Shown here: positions 6,008 through 13,404 of the stretch, in pieces
Layout: the number at the start of each line of letters is the position of its first letter
Position numbering within the stretch: the stretch's first letter is position 1
Position numbers and translations under genes: made by a program
Source: CAYYJM01 sp964471755
GTDB lineage: Bacteria; Planctomycetota; Planctomycetia; Gemmatales; Gemmataceae
Direction of reading: 5' to 3'
Length of the DNA: 14,624 bases
Assembly: GCA_964471755.1 (NCBI GenBank)
Contig: CAYYJM010000158.1
Span: 1-14,624 of the forward strand
The notes under the pieces: model-generated
What the model was told of the DNA's origin: nothing
Databases searched by the model: none
What the model saw: only the letters and a program-made list of their open reading frames with translations

Positions 6008-7370
6008 CGTGCTGCCTCCGTCGCTCGCTGGTGAATTCCTCGCCGGTGCCACGCGACACGACCTCGTAAAGTGTCGCCTGCTTGTCACCGTGCTTGCGGA
6101 GAAGTCGGCCCAGACGCTGGACGTGTTCGCGGACGGTGCCCGTCCCCGACAGGATGACGCCGACACTGGCCGAGGGCACATCGACGCCCTCGTTCAACAC
6201 CCGACTCGTGACGACGACAGGGTACTCGCCGCTGGCGAAGCCATCGAGGATCGCCCGCCGTTCCTTCGCCTTGGTCTGGTGCGTGATCGCCGGCACGAGG
6301 TAACGCCGGGCGATCTCGTAGACCGTGGCGTTGTCGTGGGTGAAGACCAGCGTCCGGTCGCCGCGATGGCGGCTGAGCAGGTCGGCGAGAATGTCCAGTT
6401 TCGCCGGTGCGGCCAGGGCGAGCCGGCGCTGCTCACGGTACGCCTGGAACGCGATTCGGCCCTCCCGACTCCGGCTCGTCTCCTGAATGAATCGCTGCCA
6501 GCCGTGCTGGCCGCCCATGCTGATGCCGTTCCGATCGACAAACGCCCGGTACTCCTCGCGGGCCTTGCGGTAGCGTTCCTGCTCCTCGGCGGACAGCTCG
6601 ACGTAGATCCGCTCGACGTGGTAGTCGGCCAGGTAGTCGCCGGCCAGTTCCTGAATCTCACGCCGGTAGACGATCGGCCCGATCAGACCCGGCAGGAGAG
6701 CCTCGCCACCGTCGTTGCGCTCCGGCGTCGCCGTCAGGCCGAGCCGGTACGGAGCCAGCGCTCCGACGGTGATGAGCTGATACGTCGGCCCGGGCAGGTG
6801 GTGACACTCGTCTAGCACCAGGAGCGTGAAGCGATCGCTCCAGCGTTCCAGGTGAATGTGGGCCGAGTCGTACGTCGTCACGGTCAGGGGCTGGATGTCA
6901 TGATCGCCGCCGCCCATCAGGCCGATCGGTACGCCGAATGCCAGGTGCAGTTCCCCGTACCACTGGTGGAGCAGATCGATCGTCGGCGTGACGACGAGGG
7001 CCGGCCGATTCAGCTTCTGGATGGCCAGCACGGCGAGGAACGTCTTGCCGGTCCCGGTCGGAAGGACGACAACGCCGCGACCGCCGGTCTTCCACCAGGT
7101 GTCGAGGGCCTCGCGCTGATGCGGAAACGGATCGCGGCTGGCCCGGAGTGTCCACGGTGTCGGCTCCCAGTTGCGAGCGGCATCGACGTGCGGAATCTTC
7201 TCCTGGCGAAGGAACTCCACGAGCGCGCGATAGTGTCTTCCCTCGGCGCGATAGGTGCCGGTTCGTGGATCGTGTCGGACGTGCGGCAACGTCGCCAGAA
7301 ACTCGGCATCGTCTCCGGCGATGACGACGGTGCCACCTTCATACCGCAGCTGGATCGTGGGTGCGTCCAT
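5994..7370 (-). CDS. XPB-family SF2 DNA helicase
   Basis: ATP-driven DNA translocase/helicase of the XPB/Rad25 family, expected to open damaged or forked DNA for the Bax1 nuclease encoded next. It has 458 residues. Residues 1-65 match the small damage-recognition-like N-terminal domain. Helicase domain 1 shows Q-motif FPHQ (82-85), Walker A PTGTGKT (104-110), the DECH box (D187-H190) and motif III LTATPE (212-217). The region at about 255-315 is a charged helical insert in the place of the XPB thumb. Domain 2 has LVFTHDN (341-347), motif V NEGVDVP (393-399) and motif VI QRLGRLLR (418-425). ATG 7370 has no Shine-Dalgarno; a -10-like CATAAT 6 nt upstream suggests a leaderless start. It is first in a two-gene operon. 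XPB is typical of archaea and eukaryotes and patchy in bacteria. Not seen: the Fe-S or nuclease domains of other repair helicases. Confidence 0.92.
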   Translation of the reverse strand: MDAPTIQLRYEGGTVVIAGDDAEFLATLPHVRHDPRTGTYRAEGRHYRALVEFLRQEKIPHVDAARNWEPTPWTLRASRDPFPHQREALDTWWKTGGRGVVVLPTGTGKTFLAVLAIQKLNRPALVVTPTIDLLHQWYGELHLAFGVPIGLMGGGDHDIQPLTVTTYDSAHIHLERWSDRFTLLVLDECHHLPGPTYQLITVGALAPYRLGLTATPERNDGGEALLPGLIGPIVYRREIQELAGDYLADYHVERIYVELSAEEQERYRKAREEYRAFVDRNGISMGGQHGWQRFIQETSRSREGRIAFQAYREQRRLALAAPAKLDILADLLSRHRGDRTLVFTHDNATVYEIARRYLVPAITHQTKAKERRAILDGFASGEYPVVVTSRVLNEGVDVPSASVGVILSGTGTVREHVQRLGRLLRKHGDKQATLYEVVSRGTGEEFTSERRRQHDAYR

Positions 7371-7376
7371 GCCGGT

Positions 7377-7404
7377 ATTATGCCAGGGCGACCGGTTTCC
7401 GCAA
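7377..7404 (-). promoter_or_regulatory. Candidate leaderless promoter of the XPB-Bax1 operon
   Basis: On the minus strand, TTGCGG (7399-7404) is followed by a 16-nt spacer and CATAAT (7377-7382, 5 of 6 to consensus). Only 6 nt separate the -10 from the helicase ATG, so the transcript would begin at or near the start codon. This agrees with the missing ribosome site. The -35 is weak. Confidence 0.4.
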
Positions 7405-7418
7405 AGGCGAGCGTCCGT

Positions 7419-7570
7419 CAGAGCCGCGCACGCAGCGAGCCTCCAGGCGAGCGGAGTAAGCGCACCACGACCTGCACATCAGGGCGGCGGAAGCGTGCCA
7501 CGACCTGCACGTCCGGGCCGCGGTGCGCTTACTTCGCTCGGCCTGCGGCCTCGCTGCGTGCGCGGCTCTG
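7419..7570. repeat. Large imperfect palindrome, about 48-bp arms
   Basis: The arm at 7419-7466 and the arm at 7522-7570 are inverted copies. The outer 21 bp are exact (CAGAGCCGCGCACGCAGCGA and one more base). The inner AGTAAGCGCACC is also exact, with a few changes and an indel between. The 55-bp centre holds a direct repeat. The sequence looks like an extragenic mobile palindrome (REP/BIME-like or MITE) rather than coding. It sits between the XPB promoter and a small TM gene whose 3' end it enters. Confidence 0.85.
7465..7513. repeat. Direct repeat inside the palindrome centre
   Basis: A 16-bp unit CCACGACCTGCAC(A/G)TC occurs at 7465-7480 and 7498-7513 (15 of 16 identical). The period is 33 bp. 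There are only two copies. Confidence 0.75.
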
Positions 7571-7771
7571 AAGACTGGCCTCCTTCGGTTCTTCCTGTCC
7601 GACAACGGCCTGCACCTGCGAACGCACGACCTGGATGAGATGCCGATCCAGGTGCCAGTCTCCGGTCACAAGAGCGGTCCCGACCGCGATCGTCGCGATC
7701 AGCGAAACGTAACCGGCAACAACGGCCAGGGTTTGACGGTAGAGAAAACGGACGGCCGATTCCTTCGCCAT
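7529..7771 (-). CDS. Small single-TM protein (80 aa), tail from a repeat
   Basis: I do not recognise a family. The start at ATG 7771 has GAGGA 8 nt upstream, which I prefer to the longer frame from 7813. After a short basic N-terminus (MAKESAVRFLYRQ), one TM helix spans about residues 13-35 (LAVVAGYVSLIATIAVGTALV). A soluble stretch (DWHLDRHLIQVVRSQVQAVVGQEEPKE) follows. The last 13 codons, from Q68, lie exactly within the right arm of the palindrome (up to 7570). The original stop has therefore probably been lost or replaced by insertion of the repeat. It follows the redoxin operon on the same strand after 263 bp without a gene. It is a candidate inner-membrane small protein of unknown role. 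Confidence 0.6.
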   Translation of the reverse strand: MAKESAVRFLYRQTLAVVAGYVSLIATIAVGTALVTGDWHLDRHLIQVVRSQVQAVVGQEEPKEASLQSRARSEAAGRAK

Positions 7772-8034
7772 GAGTCGATCCTCGGGTGGGCCAGCGGGCG
7801 GAAGCTCCTCCATTCTACCGAGGAGAAGTCACGTCCCTGCTCCACCCGAAATCGATGATCAGCTGGCGGGCCTCCCTTGCCCATGATTTGTGAGAAGTGC
7901 GGATGACTCTGCCGGTTGCATGGCCCGATTCTGACCGGATTAGCACCGAAAGGTCCGTTCACGACCAGTAGCCCGGCGCGAAGGGACACTGCCCGGACGC
8001 GCCGACCATCGAGCCGCAAGGGGCGATCCTGACC

Positions 8035-8727
8035 TCACTGTTGCGGCGGAAGGCGATGGATTTCGCGGAGCAGCGTCCGGTTCTCCGTGAACGGCTGATC
8101 GCCACGGTTGGCCCAGACGACATGACCGAATCGATCGATCACGAAGGTGCCGTGGAGTTGATTGCCGTCCTCGCCCTCGTTCTTGCCCGGCGTGAAGGTG
8201 TTGTACATCGCCGCGACCTTGTACCCCGGATCTGACAGCACCGGAAAGCCGAACGCTCCGTAGCGCTGAAACCGCTCGCGGGTCACCTCGACCGGGTCGG
8301 CGCTGATCGCCACCACCCGGGCTCCGAGTTCGCGAAACCGCTCCAGATCCTTGTCGAGGGCGAAGAGTTGACTGACACAGTGGTTGCAGTGGTAGCCGTA
8401 GTAGAAGACCAGGACGATTGGCCCGTGCTTCAGTTCGTCGGCCAGCGACCAGGTCTTGCCGTTCACCTCGGTCAGGGTGAATTCCGGGGCGGCCCTGCCG
8501 AGGAGGGGATCGGCCTGCGTCGGAATCGGCGTGTAATCGGTGTCGTTGAGGATGGCCTGGAGCGGCCCGGAGAGCGGGCGGAAGTTCCGTCGTTCCAGGT
8601 CGTCGCGGGCTTCCTGAGCGATGTCACGCTGGGGCGTCGCCTCGGCGGGCCGAAGGATGGCGTAGGCCAGGATTCCGCCAGCGATGAGCAGTACGAGGCC
8701 CAGCAGCGTCAGAAGCCGGCGGTTCAT
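8035..8727 (-). CDS. Membrane-anchored redoxin (AhpC/TSA-type thioredoxin fold)
   Basis: Probable thiol-disulfide oxidoreductase or peroxiredoxin-like protein, tethered to the membrane and facing outside. It has 230 residues. Residues 5-25 form an N-terminal TM anchor (LLTLLGLVLLIAGGILAYAIL). The redoxin domain starts at GRAAPEFTLTEVNGKTWSL (77-95). The active-site motif is C114-N-H-C117 in FYYGYHCNHC, with ISADPVEV (141-148) and GTFVIDRFGHVVW (193-205) as later strands. A CxxC in the peroxiredoxin position fits electron transfer better than simple peroxide reduction. ATG 8727 overlaps the stop of the preceding gene as ATGA, and a GGGGA site lies just upstream. The longer frame to 9336 is antisense to the neighbours and not used. 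It is third in the DUF1501 operon. The partner thiol protein is unknown. Confidence 0.85.
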   Translation of the reverse strand: MNRRLLTLLGLVLLIAGGILAYAILRPAEATPQRDIAQEARDDLERRNFRPLSGPLQAILNDTDYTPIPTQADPLLGRAAPEFTLTEVNGKTWSLADELKHGPIVLVFYYGYHCNHCVSQLFALDKDLERFRELGARVVAISADPVEVTRERFQRYGAFGFPVLSDPGYKVAAMYNTFTPGKNEGEDGNQLHGTFVIDRFGHVVWANRGDQPFTENRTLLREIHRLPPQQ

Positions 8728-9242
8728 GTCGAGGTCCCCGGACGGGATCGGATGGCCAGGACGAGCAACGAGACGCCGGCCAGCAGACAGGCGGCCATCG
8801 CCGTGAGCGGCAGCCAGCGAAGCCGCGACGCGGGGGTGATCTCCACCTCCGCTTCCGGTCGATAGACGCCGCCACGCGACGGGACCCGACAGCAGGGACG
8901 CAGGCCGAAACTGAGCAAGACGTTCGCCGGCACGACGCCCTCGGCCGTGCGCCGCAGGGTGATCAGGTCGGCGCTCCGGCTGCCGACCTTCAACTCGACC
9001 AGGAGGGAATCGCCGCGCGGCAGGGGGAAGCTGCCGCGTCCCTCGGCGTCGGTTTCGCCTGAGGCCCACGGCGTGCCCTGTTCGTTGAACACGGCGACGG
9101 CGGCCGCTGGCACCGGCTGACCATCCTGTGTCACGGCGAACTGGAGCCAGCCGGACTCGACGCTGAACGCCGCTCGCGGCTCGGCCGCGAGACCGACGGC
9201 CGGCAGGCCGAGAGCGATACAAAGGACCAGACATCTCGGCAT
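8724..9242 (-). CDS. Secreted Ig-like domain protein with C-terminal TM anchor
   Basis: Function unknown. It has 172 residues. A signal peptide covers residues 1-19 (MPRCLVLCIALGLPAVGLA). A carboxypeptidase-regulatory/Ig-like fold follows: WLQFAVTQDGQPVPAAAVAVFN, then SGETDAEGRGSFPLPRGD (61-78), typical of domains that read as gene-encoded 'default plus refinement' surface folds and of the NikL/CbiL extracytoplasmic part. A CC pair is at 117-118. A C-terminal TM helix spans about 143-164, followed by RSRPGTST. The ATG at 9242 has GGGAG 6 nt upstream. It lies 35 nt after the DUF1501 stop and overlaps the redoxin by 4 nt. The topology places its main domain outside the membrane beside the redoxin domain, so they may act together. 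Metal handling is possible but not shown. Confidence 0.75.
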   Translation of the reverse strand: MPRCLVLCIALGLPAVGLAAEPRAAFSVESGWLQFAVTQDGQPVPAAAVAVFNEQGTPWASGETDAEGRGSFPLPRGDSLLVELKVGSRSADLITLRRTAEGVVPANVLLSFGLRPCCRVPSRGGVYRPEAEVEITPASRLRWLPLTAMAACLLAGVSLLVLAIRSRPGTST

Positions 9243-9277
9243 GGAGGGCTCCCGGTTCTGCGCCGGCCTCGGAGGAT

Positions 9278-10660
9278 TTACACCAACTCGCGCATCGGCT
9301 CGACGCCGCCCTCGACGAGGTACTGCGGTCGGCCACTCGGGTCGATCACCGTGGCCTGGCTCAGATCGAGGCCCAGGCAGGTGTACAGCGTCGCGAACAC
9401 TTCCTGGTGCGTCGTCGGCCGGGCGGTCGCGTGTTCGCCCAGGCGGTTGGTCGCGCCGATGACCTGGCCGGTTCGCATCCCGCCGCCGGCCAGCAGGGCG
9501 CACGACACCTGCGGCCAGTGATCGCGGCCCGCCTCCTTGTTGATCCGCGGCGTCCGGCCAAACTCGCCCCAGACGACGACGGCCACGTCGTTGTGCAGAC
9601 CGCGATCGTGCAGATCGCCGACCAGGGCCGACACCGCCCGGTCGAGCAACGGCATGTCCTTGCGGCCCTCGACGAAGTTCTTGCCATCGCCGCCGTGCCA
9701 GTCCCAGCGGCTGAAGTTCATGGTCACGACGCGCGCCCCGGCCTCGACCAGCCGACGCGCGACGCAGAACGTCCGCACCATGCGCGGAGCCCCGTCACGG
9801 ATGTACGCCGTGCTGTCCTCGCCGTAGCGGGCCAGGACCTTCGGGTCTTCCTTCCCCAGATCGAGAGCATCGACCAGCTTCGACGACGTGAGGATGCCGA
9901 GGGCCTGCTGCTGGAAGGTGTTCATGCCATCGACGACACCGCTGGTATCGACGGCGCGGTTCAGGCCATCGAACGCCCCGGTCAGGGCGAGCCGGTCGTT
10001 GAGTTGTTCGAGCGTCAGATTCTTCAGAACCATGTTGTCGGCCGGGCCGTTGCCCTGGCCGCGTGGAGCCAGGCCGGGCGTGACGCGGAACGGCGCGTGC
10101 GACAGACCGAGGAAGCCGCCGTCGCCGGGGTAGCCCCAGTTCCGCTCGCCGGTGTGGTACATCAGGCTGACGTGCGGCGGCACCGACTTGTCGGCCGGTC
10201 CCTGGAGCTTCGAGACGTACGCTCCCAGGGCCGGCCAGTAGCCCATCGTCTGCGTCGATCGCTTGTGGCCGGTCATGCACTGATACGAGGCATGGTCGCC
10301 CGACGAGCCGACGATGGAGCGGATGAAGACGAACTTGTCGGCCATCTTCGCGATGTTGGGGAAGTGTTCGCAGATCTCGATGCCGGAGACGTTCGTCTTG
10401 ATCGGCCTGAACTCGCCGCGAACCCCTTCGGGAGCGTCGGGCTTCAGATCCCACATATCGATGTGTGGCGGCCCACCGGGCAGGAAGACGTTGATGACGG
10501 CCTTGTGGCTCGAGGCGCGGGCCTGCGCCTGGGCGGCGAGGATGGTGGGCAGGCCGAGCGCGCCGCCGACGAGAGTGCCGCCGATGGTGAGGAAGTCACG
10601 GCGGGAGACGCCGTCGCAGTAGCCGCCCTTGCGGTGGGGTTGGCCGAAGATGGTGAGCAT
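9278..10660 (-). CDS. DUF1501 family protein, Tat-exported
   Basis: Planctomycete-type DUF1501 protein with the alkaline phosphatase/sulfatase-like fold; its enzyme activity is unknown. It has 460 residues. A Tat signal, SRRDFL (19-24) followed by TIGGTLVGGALGLPTILAA, directs folded export. Family hallmarks are VFLPGGPPHIDMWDLKP, the HAS-Y-CMTGH stretch, SRWDWHGGDGKNF, and EFGRTPRINKEAGRDHWP. The ATG at 10660 has AAGGAG (10666-10671 on the plus strand) 5 nt upstream; the longer frame from 10738 adds a leader that would bury the Tat signal. It is first in a three-gene operon with an Ig-like TM protein and a redoxin. In many planctomycetes DUF1501 genes pair with PSCyt1/DUF1553 cytochrome genes; none is present here. 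Confidence 0.93.
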   Translation of the reverse strand: MLTIFGQPHRKGGYCDGVSRRDFLTIGGTLVGGALGLPTILAAQAQARASSHKAVINVFLPGGPPHIDMWDLKPDAPEGVRGEFRPIKTNVSGIEICEHFPNIAKMADKFVFIRSIVGSSGDHASYQCMTGHKRSTQTMGYWPALGAYVSKLQGPADKSVPPHVSLMYHTGERNWGYPGDGGFLGLSHAPFRVTPGLAPRGQGNGPADNMVLKNLTLEQLNDRLALTGAFDGLNRAVDTSGVVDGMNTFQQQALGILTSSKLVDALDLGKEDPKVLARYGEDSTAYIRDGAPRMVRTFCVARRLVEAGARVVTMNFSRWDWHGGDGKNFVEGRKDMPLLDRAVSALVGDLHDRGLHNDVAVVVWGEFGRTPRINKEAGRDHWPQVSCALLAGGGMRTGQVIGATNRLGEHATARPTTHQEVFATLYTCLGLDLSQATVIDPSGRPQYLVEGGVEPMRELV

Positions 10661-10833
10661 CGGTTCTCCTTGCTCTGCTCGCAAGCCGACGGTGGGGGAG
10701 CCGTGGTGGGTGGGATGACGCGGGACGATCCGCACCACCTCAGTCTACCCGCTTCCGGGAGGAAAGGGAAACGGAATGTCAGCGCGAAGAAACGACGCAC
10801 CCCTCAGATCTGGCCCGCAATGCTGGCCCGCTG

Positions 10834-10839
10834 TATACT
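10834..10839 (+). promoter_or_regulatory. Possible -10 element of the AtuA-type operon
   Basis: TATACT (5 of 6 to consensus) lies 31 nt before ATG 10871, in the 210-bp divergent region shared with the DUF1501 operon. No good -35 is seen at the expected spacing. Confidence 0.3.
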
Positions 10840-10870
10840 CCAGAAGAGGTCGCCATCGGACGGAGTCGTC

Positions 10871-12229
10871 ATGAGTCGCTCAGTCTTGCGTGTCGGCAAC
10901 GGTTGTGGCTTCTGGGGCGATAACCTCGATGCCCCGGTCCAGCTCGTCGAGCGCGGCCAGCTCGACGTTCTCACCCTGGAGTACCTCGCCGAGTTGACGC
11001 TGTCGATCCTCGCGATCCAGAAGCAGCGTGATCCACAGGCCGGGTACGCCAGCGACTTCCTCGGCGTCCTCGAACGCCTGACGCCGCACCTCGTCGCTCA
11101 GCCGAATCTCACCATCGTCACCAACGCCGGCGGCATGAACCCGGTCGGCTGCGCGACGAAGGCCCGTGCCATCCTCGACCGGGCCGGACTCTCACAGAGA
11201 CGCATCGGCGTCGTCGATGGCGATGACCTGCTTCCCCGACTCGACGAACTCCTCTCCACCGGGCATACGCTCAATCACCTCGACAATGGCGAACCGCTGA
11301 CGACGATCCGTCAGCGTGTCGTCGGCGCGAACGCCTACCTCGGCAGCGCCGGCATCGTCTCGGCCCTGGAACAGGGAGCGAGCGTCGTCATCACCGGACG
11401 AGTCGCTGACGCCTCGCTGACACTGGCTCCGGCGATGCACGCCTTCGGCTGGCGAGCCGACGACTGGGATCGCCTCGCCGGCGGCATCGTCGCCGGTCAC
11501 CTGATTGAGTGCGGTGCCCAGGCCACGGGCGGCCTCTGGTGCAACGTCGGTCCCGAGTACGACCTTGGTCACGTCGGCTACCCGATCGCCGAGATCGCGG
11601 CCGATGGCTCCTGCACGATCACCAAGCCGGCCGGCACTGGCGGAGCGGTCAACCTTGAAACAATCAGCGAGCAGCTCCTCTACGAGGTCGGCGATCCGGC
11701 CGCGTACCTGACGCCGGATGTCGTCGCGGACTTCACCAGCGTTCGCCTGGATGAAGTCGGCCCCGATCGCGTGCGCATCACCCGGCCACATGGCCTGCCG
11801 GCGACGGACTCGTTCAAGGTGTCGATCGGCTATCGCGATGGCTGGGCGGCGAGTGGCACTCTGGTCCTGGCCGGGCCGGACGCGGCGGCGAAGGCCCGCT
11901 GGGCCGGCCGGATTCTGCTCGAACGACTCCAGTCGGCCGGGGCGACGCCAGCGGCGGCGCTCGTCGAGGCGATCGGCGGCGGCGACCTCGTGCCGGGCGT
12001 CCTGCCCATCGCGGGCGGTCTGCCCGAGGCGGTCCTGCGCGTCGCCGTGCGTGATCCGAGCAAGGCCGTCGTCGAGCGCTTCAGCAAGGAATTCGCCCCG
12101 CTGGTGACGTCGGGACCGCCGGGCGTCACCGGCTACACGACGGGCCGACCGCCCGTCCGCGAGGTGTTCGCCTACTGGCCGGCACTGGTGAGCAAGACCG
12201 TGGTCTCGCCTCGGGTGACGATCCTATGA
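10871..12229 (+). CDS. Acyclic terpene utilisation AtuA-type protein (DUF1446)
   Basis: DUF1446 proteins occur with acyl-CoA carboxylases and hydratases in acyclic terpene and leucine/isovalerate breakdown. Their reaction is not established. It has 452 residues. Family landmarks are VGNGCGFWGDN (8-18), LDVLTLEYLAELT (31-43), AGYASDF (57-63), TNAGGMNPVGC (84-94) and GRVADASLTLAP. Starts: ATG 10871 has GGAG 6 nt upstream; the frame stays open back to 9407, but that part is antisense to DUF1501. The Pseudomonas AtuA is one longer chain; here its C-terminal domain is the next gene, overlapping by ATGA. It is first of three co-transcribed genes, ending with an enoyl-CoA hydratase. No biotin-dependent carboxylase is in the window. 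Confidence 0.88.
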   Translation: MSRSVLRVGNGCGFWGDNLDAPVQLVERGQLDVLTLEYLAELTLSILAIQKQRDPQAGYASDFLGVLERLTPHLVAQPNLTIVTNAGGMNPVGCATKARAILDRAGLSQRRIGVVDGDDLLPRLDELLSTGHTLNHLDNGEPLTTIRQRVVGANAYLGSAGIVSALEQGASVVITGRVADASLTLAPAMHAFGWRADDWDRLAGGIVAGHLIECGAQATGGLWCNVGPEYDLGHVGYPIAEIAADGSCTITKPAGTGGAVNLETISEQLLYEVGDPAAYLTPDVVADFTSVRLDEVGPDRVRITRPHGLPATDSFKVSIGYRDGWAASGTLVLAGPDAAAKARWAGRILLERLQSAGATPAAALVEAIGGGDLVPGVLPIAGGLPEAVLRVAVRDPSKAVVERFSKEFAPLVTSGPPGVTGYTTGRPPVREVFAYWPALVSKTVVSPRVTIL

Positions 12230-12597
12230 CAGCCACATCCGCCATGCCTCGGCTTGCCGACATCGCCCACGGTCGCAGTGGCGACAAGGGCAACCACGGC
12301 AACGTCGCCGTGATCGCCTATACGCCGGCCGGCTTTGCCTGGCTGCGCGAGCATCTGACGGCTGAGGTCGTGGCGAACTACTTCGCCTCGCTGGGGCCGT
12401 CACGCGTCGTCCGCTTCGAGGCGGCGAATCTGCTCGCGGTGAACTTCCTTCTCTACGACGTGCTGGCCGGCGGTGCGAGCCGATCGCTGCGCACCGACAC
12501 GCAGGGCAAGACGCTCGCTCTGGCCCTGCTGCAAATGCCCCTGTCGCCCGCGCCCGCCGACCTCGCCGCGATGCTTCGCCCGGGAGGAAGCCGATGA
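12226..12597 (+). CDS. AtuA-like C-terminal domain protein
   Basis: A separate 123-aa protein matching the C-terminal ferredoxin-fold-like part of AtuA. The signature is at the start: LADIAHGRSGDKGNHGNVAVIAY (about 10-32), followed by YFASLGPSRVVRFEAANLLAVNFLLYDVLAGGASRSLRTDTQGKTLALALL. It probably binds the DUF1446 protein encoded just before; the two would reconstitute a full AtuA. It overlaps both neighbours by 4 nt (ATGA at 12226-12229 and 12594-12597), so translation is coupled. ATG 12226 is chosen because of the overlap, although a downstream ATG is possible. It is soluble, with no signal peptide. The role in catalysis is unknown. Confidence 0.85.
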   Translation: MTATSAMPRLADIAHGRSGDKGNHGNVAVIAYTPAGFAWLREHLTAEVVANYFASLGPSRVVRFEAANLLAVNFLLYDVLAGGASRSLRTDTQGKTLALALLQMPLSPAPADLAAMLRPGGSR

Positions 12598-13379
12598 GCG
12601 CCGAACTGGTCCTGTACGAGGTGCGGTCGCGCGTGGCCGTGCTGACGATCAACCGTCCCGATCGCCGGAACGCCCTGAGCCGGGCTCTGATCGACGCACT
12701 GACAACGGCAGCGCAGCGAGCCCGTGACGACGCCGGGGTTCGCTGCGTCATCCTGACCGGGAGCGGTCCCGCCTTCTGTGCCGGCATGGACCTCGCCGAG
12801 TTGGAGGAATCCATCGCCCCGGCCATGCCGGACCACTCTCCCGTCTGGGACGATGCCTGCCATCTCGGCCAGCTCTACGACCTGCTCTACACGCTGCCGA
12901 AGCCGACGATCGCCGCGGTCAACGGCGCGGCCGTCGCCGGCGGTGCGGGTCTGGTGACGGTGTGTGACCTGGCGGTGTCAGTGCCCACGGCGAAGTTTGG
13001 CTACCCCGAAGTGCGTCGCGGCCTGGTCGCGGCGATGGTGATGCCGCACCTGATGCGCCACGTCGGCGAGCGGATGGCGCGGTATCTACTGCTGACCGGC
13101 GACCTGATCGACGGCACCGAGGCGGAACGCTGCGGCCTGGTCAACGCTGTCGCCGCGCCGGAGCGGTTGCTGGAGAAGGCGTTCACCTGGGCGAAGTCGC
13201 TGAGCGAGGGCGGCCCACACGCCCTGGCGTTGACGAAGGAACTGCTGCGGCGATTCTCGCATCAGTCGGCGACGGTGACCGAGACGGCCCAGGCGAGCGC
13301 TGCTCCGCGACTGACGGAGGAGTGTCGCCAGGGTCTGCGAGCGTTCTTCGAGAAGAAGCCCGCGCCGTGGGCGGAGTGA
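12594..13379 (+). CDS. Enoyl-CoA hydratase, LiuC/methylglutaconyl-CoA-like
   Basis: Crotonase-fold enzyme, expected to add water to a branched enoyl-CoA in leucine or terpene catabolism. It has 261 residues, the usual size. Motifs are LTINRPDRRNALS (17-29), the first oxyanion-hole stretch FCAGMDL (61-67) and the second VNGAAVAGGAG (109-119). The acid residue is E139 in FGYPEVRRGL. At the place of the second crotonase glutamate the sequence is GERMARYLLLTG, where hydratases of the crotonase type carry Glu. From memory, LiuC-type methylglutaconyl-CoA hydratases share GER-AxRYxLT here, so LiuC-like is my best guess. It starts with ATG 12594 overlapping the upstream stop, with GGAGGAAG a few nt before. 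It closes the AtuA-type operon; the convergent macro-domain gene ends 25 nt later. Confidence 0.85.
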   Translation: MSAELVLYEVRSRVAVLTINRPDRRNALSRALIDALTTAAQRARDDAGVRCVILTGSGPAFCAGMDLAELEESIAPAMPDHSPVWDDACHLGQLYDLLYTLPKPTIAAVNGAAVAGGAGLVTVCDLAVSVPTAKFGYPEVRRGLVAAMVMPHLMRHVGERMARYLLLTGDLIDGTEAERCGLVNAVAAPERLLEKAFTWAKSLSEGGPHALALTKELLRRFSHQSATVTETAQASAAPRLTEECRQGLRAFFEKKPAPWAE

Positions 13380-13404
13380 GCGGCCGGGAGAGAGGCACCA
13401 TCAT

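Noticed and set aside
4784..6034. A 416-codon plus-strand open frame
   Set aside because: It is antisense to Bax1, which has clear motifs, start signal and operon context.
7465..7513. Two direct repeats as a CRISPR start
   Set aside because: Only two 16-bp copies with a 17-bp spacer, inside a palindrome, and no cas genes.
7699..8019. A 106-codon minus-strand frame
   Set aside because: It overlaps the better-supported TM gene in another frame and lacks a ribosome site.
8728..9336. N-terminal extension of the redoxin frame
   Set aside because: It is out-of-frame with the Ig-like gene it overlaps, and the ATG at 8727 gives a TM anchor and an ATGA overlap.
9407..12229. A 940-codon plus-strand open frame
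   Set aside because: Its first 488 codons are antisense to the DUF1501 gene and have no domain character; the real AtuA-type gene starts at 10871 with a ribosome site.
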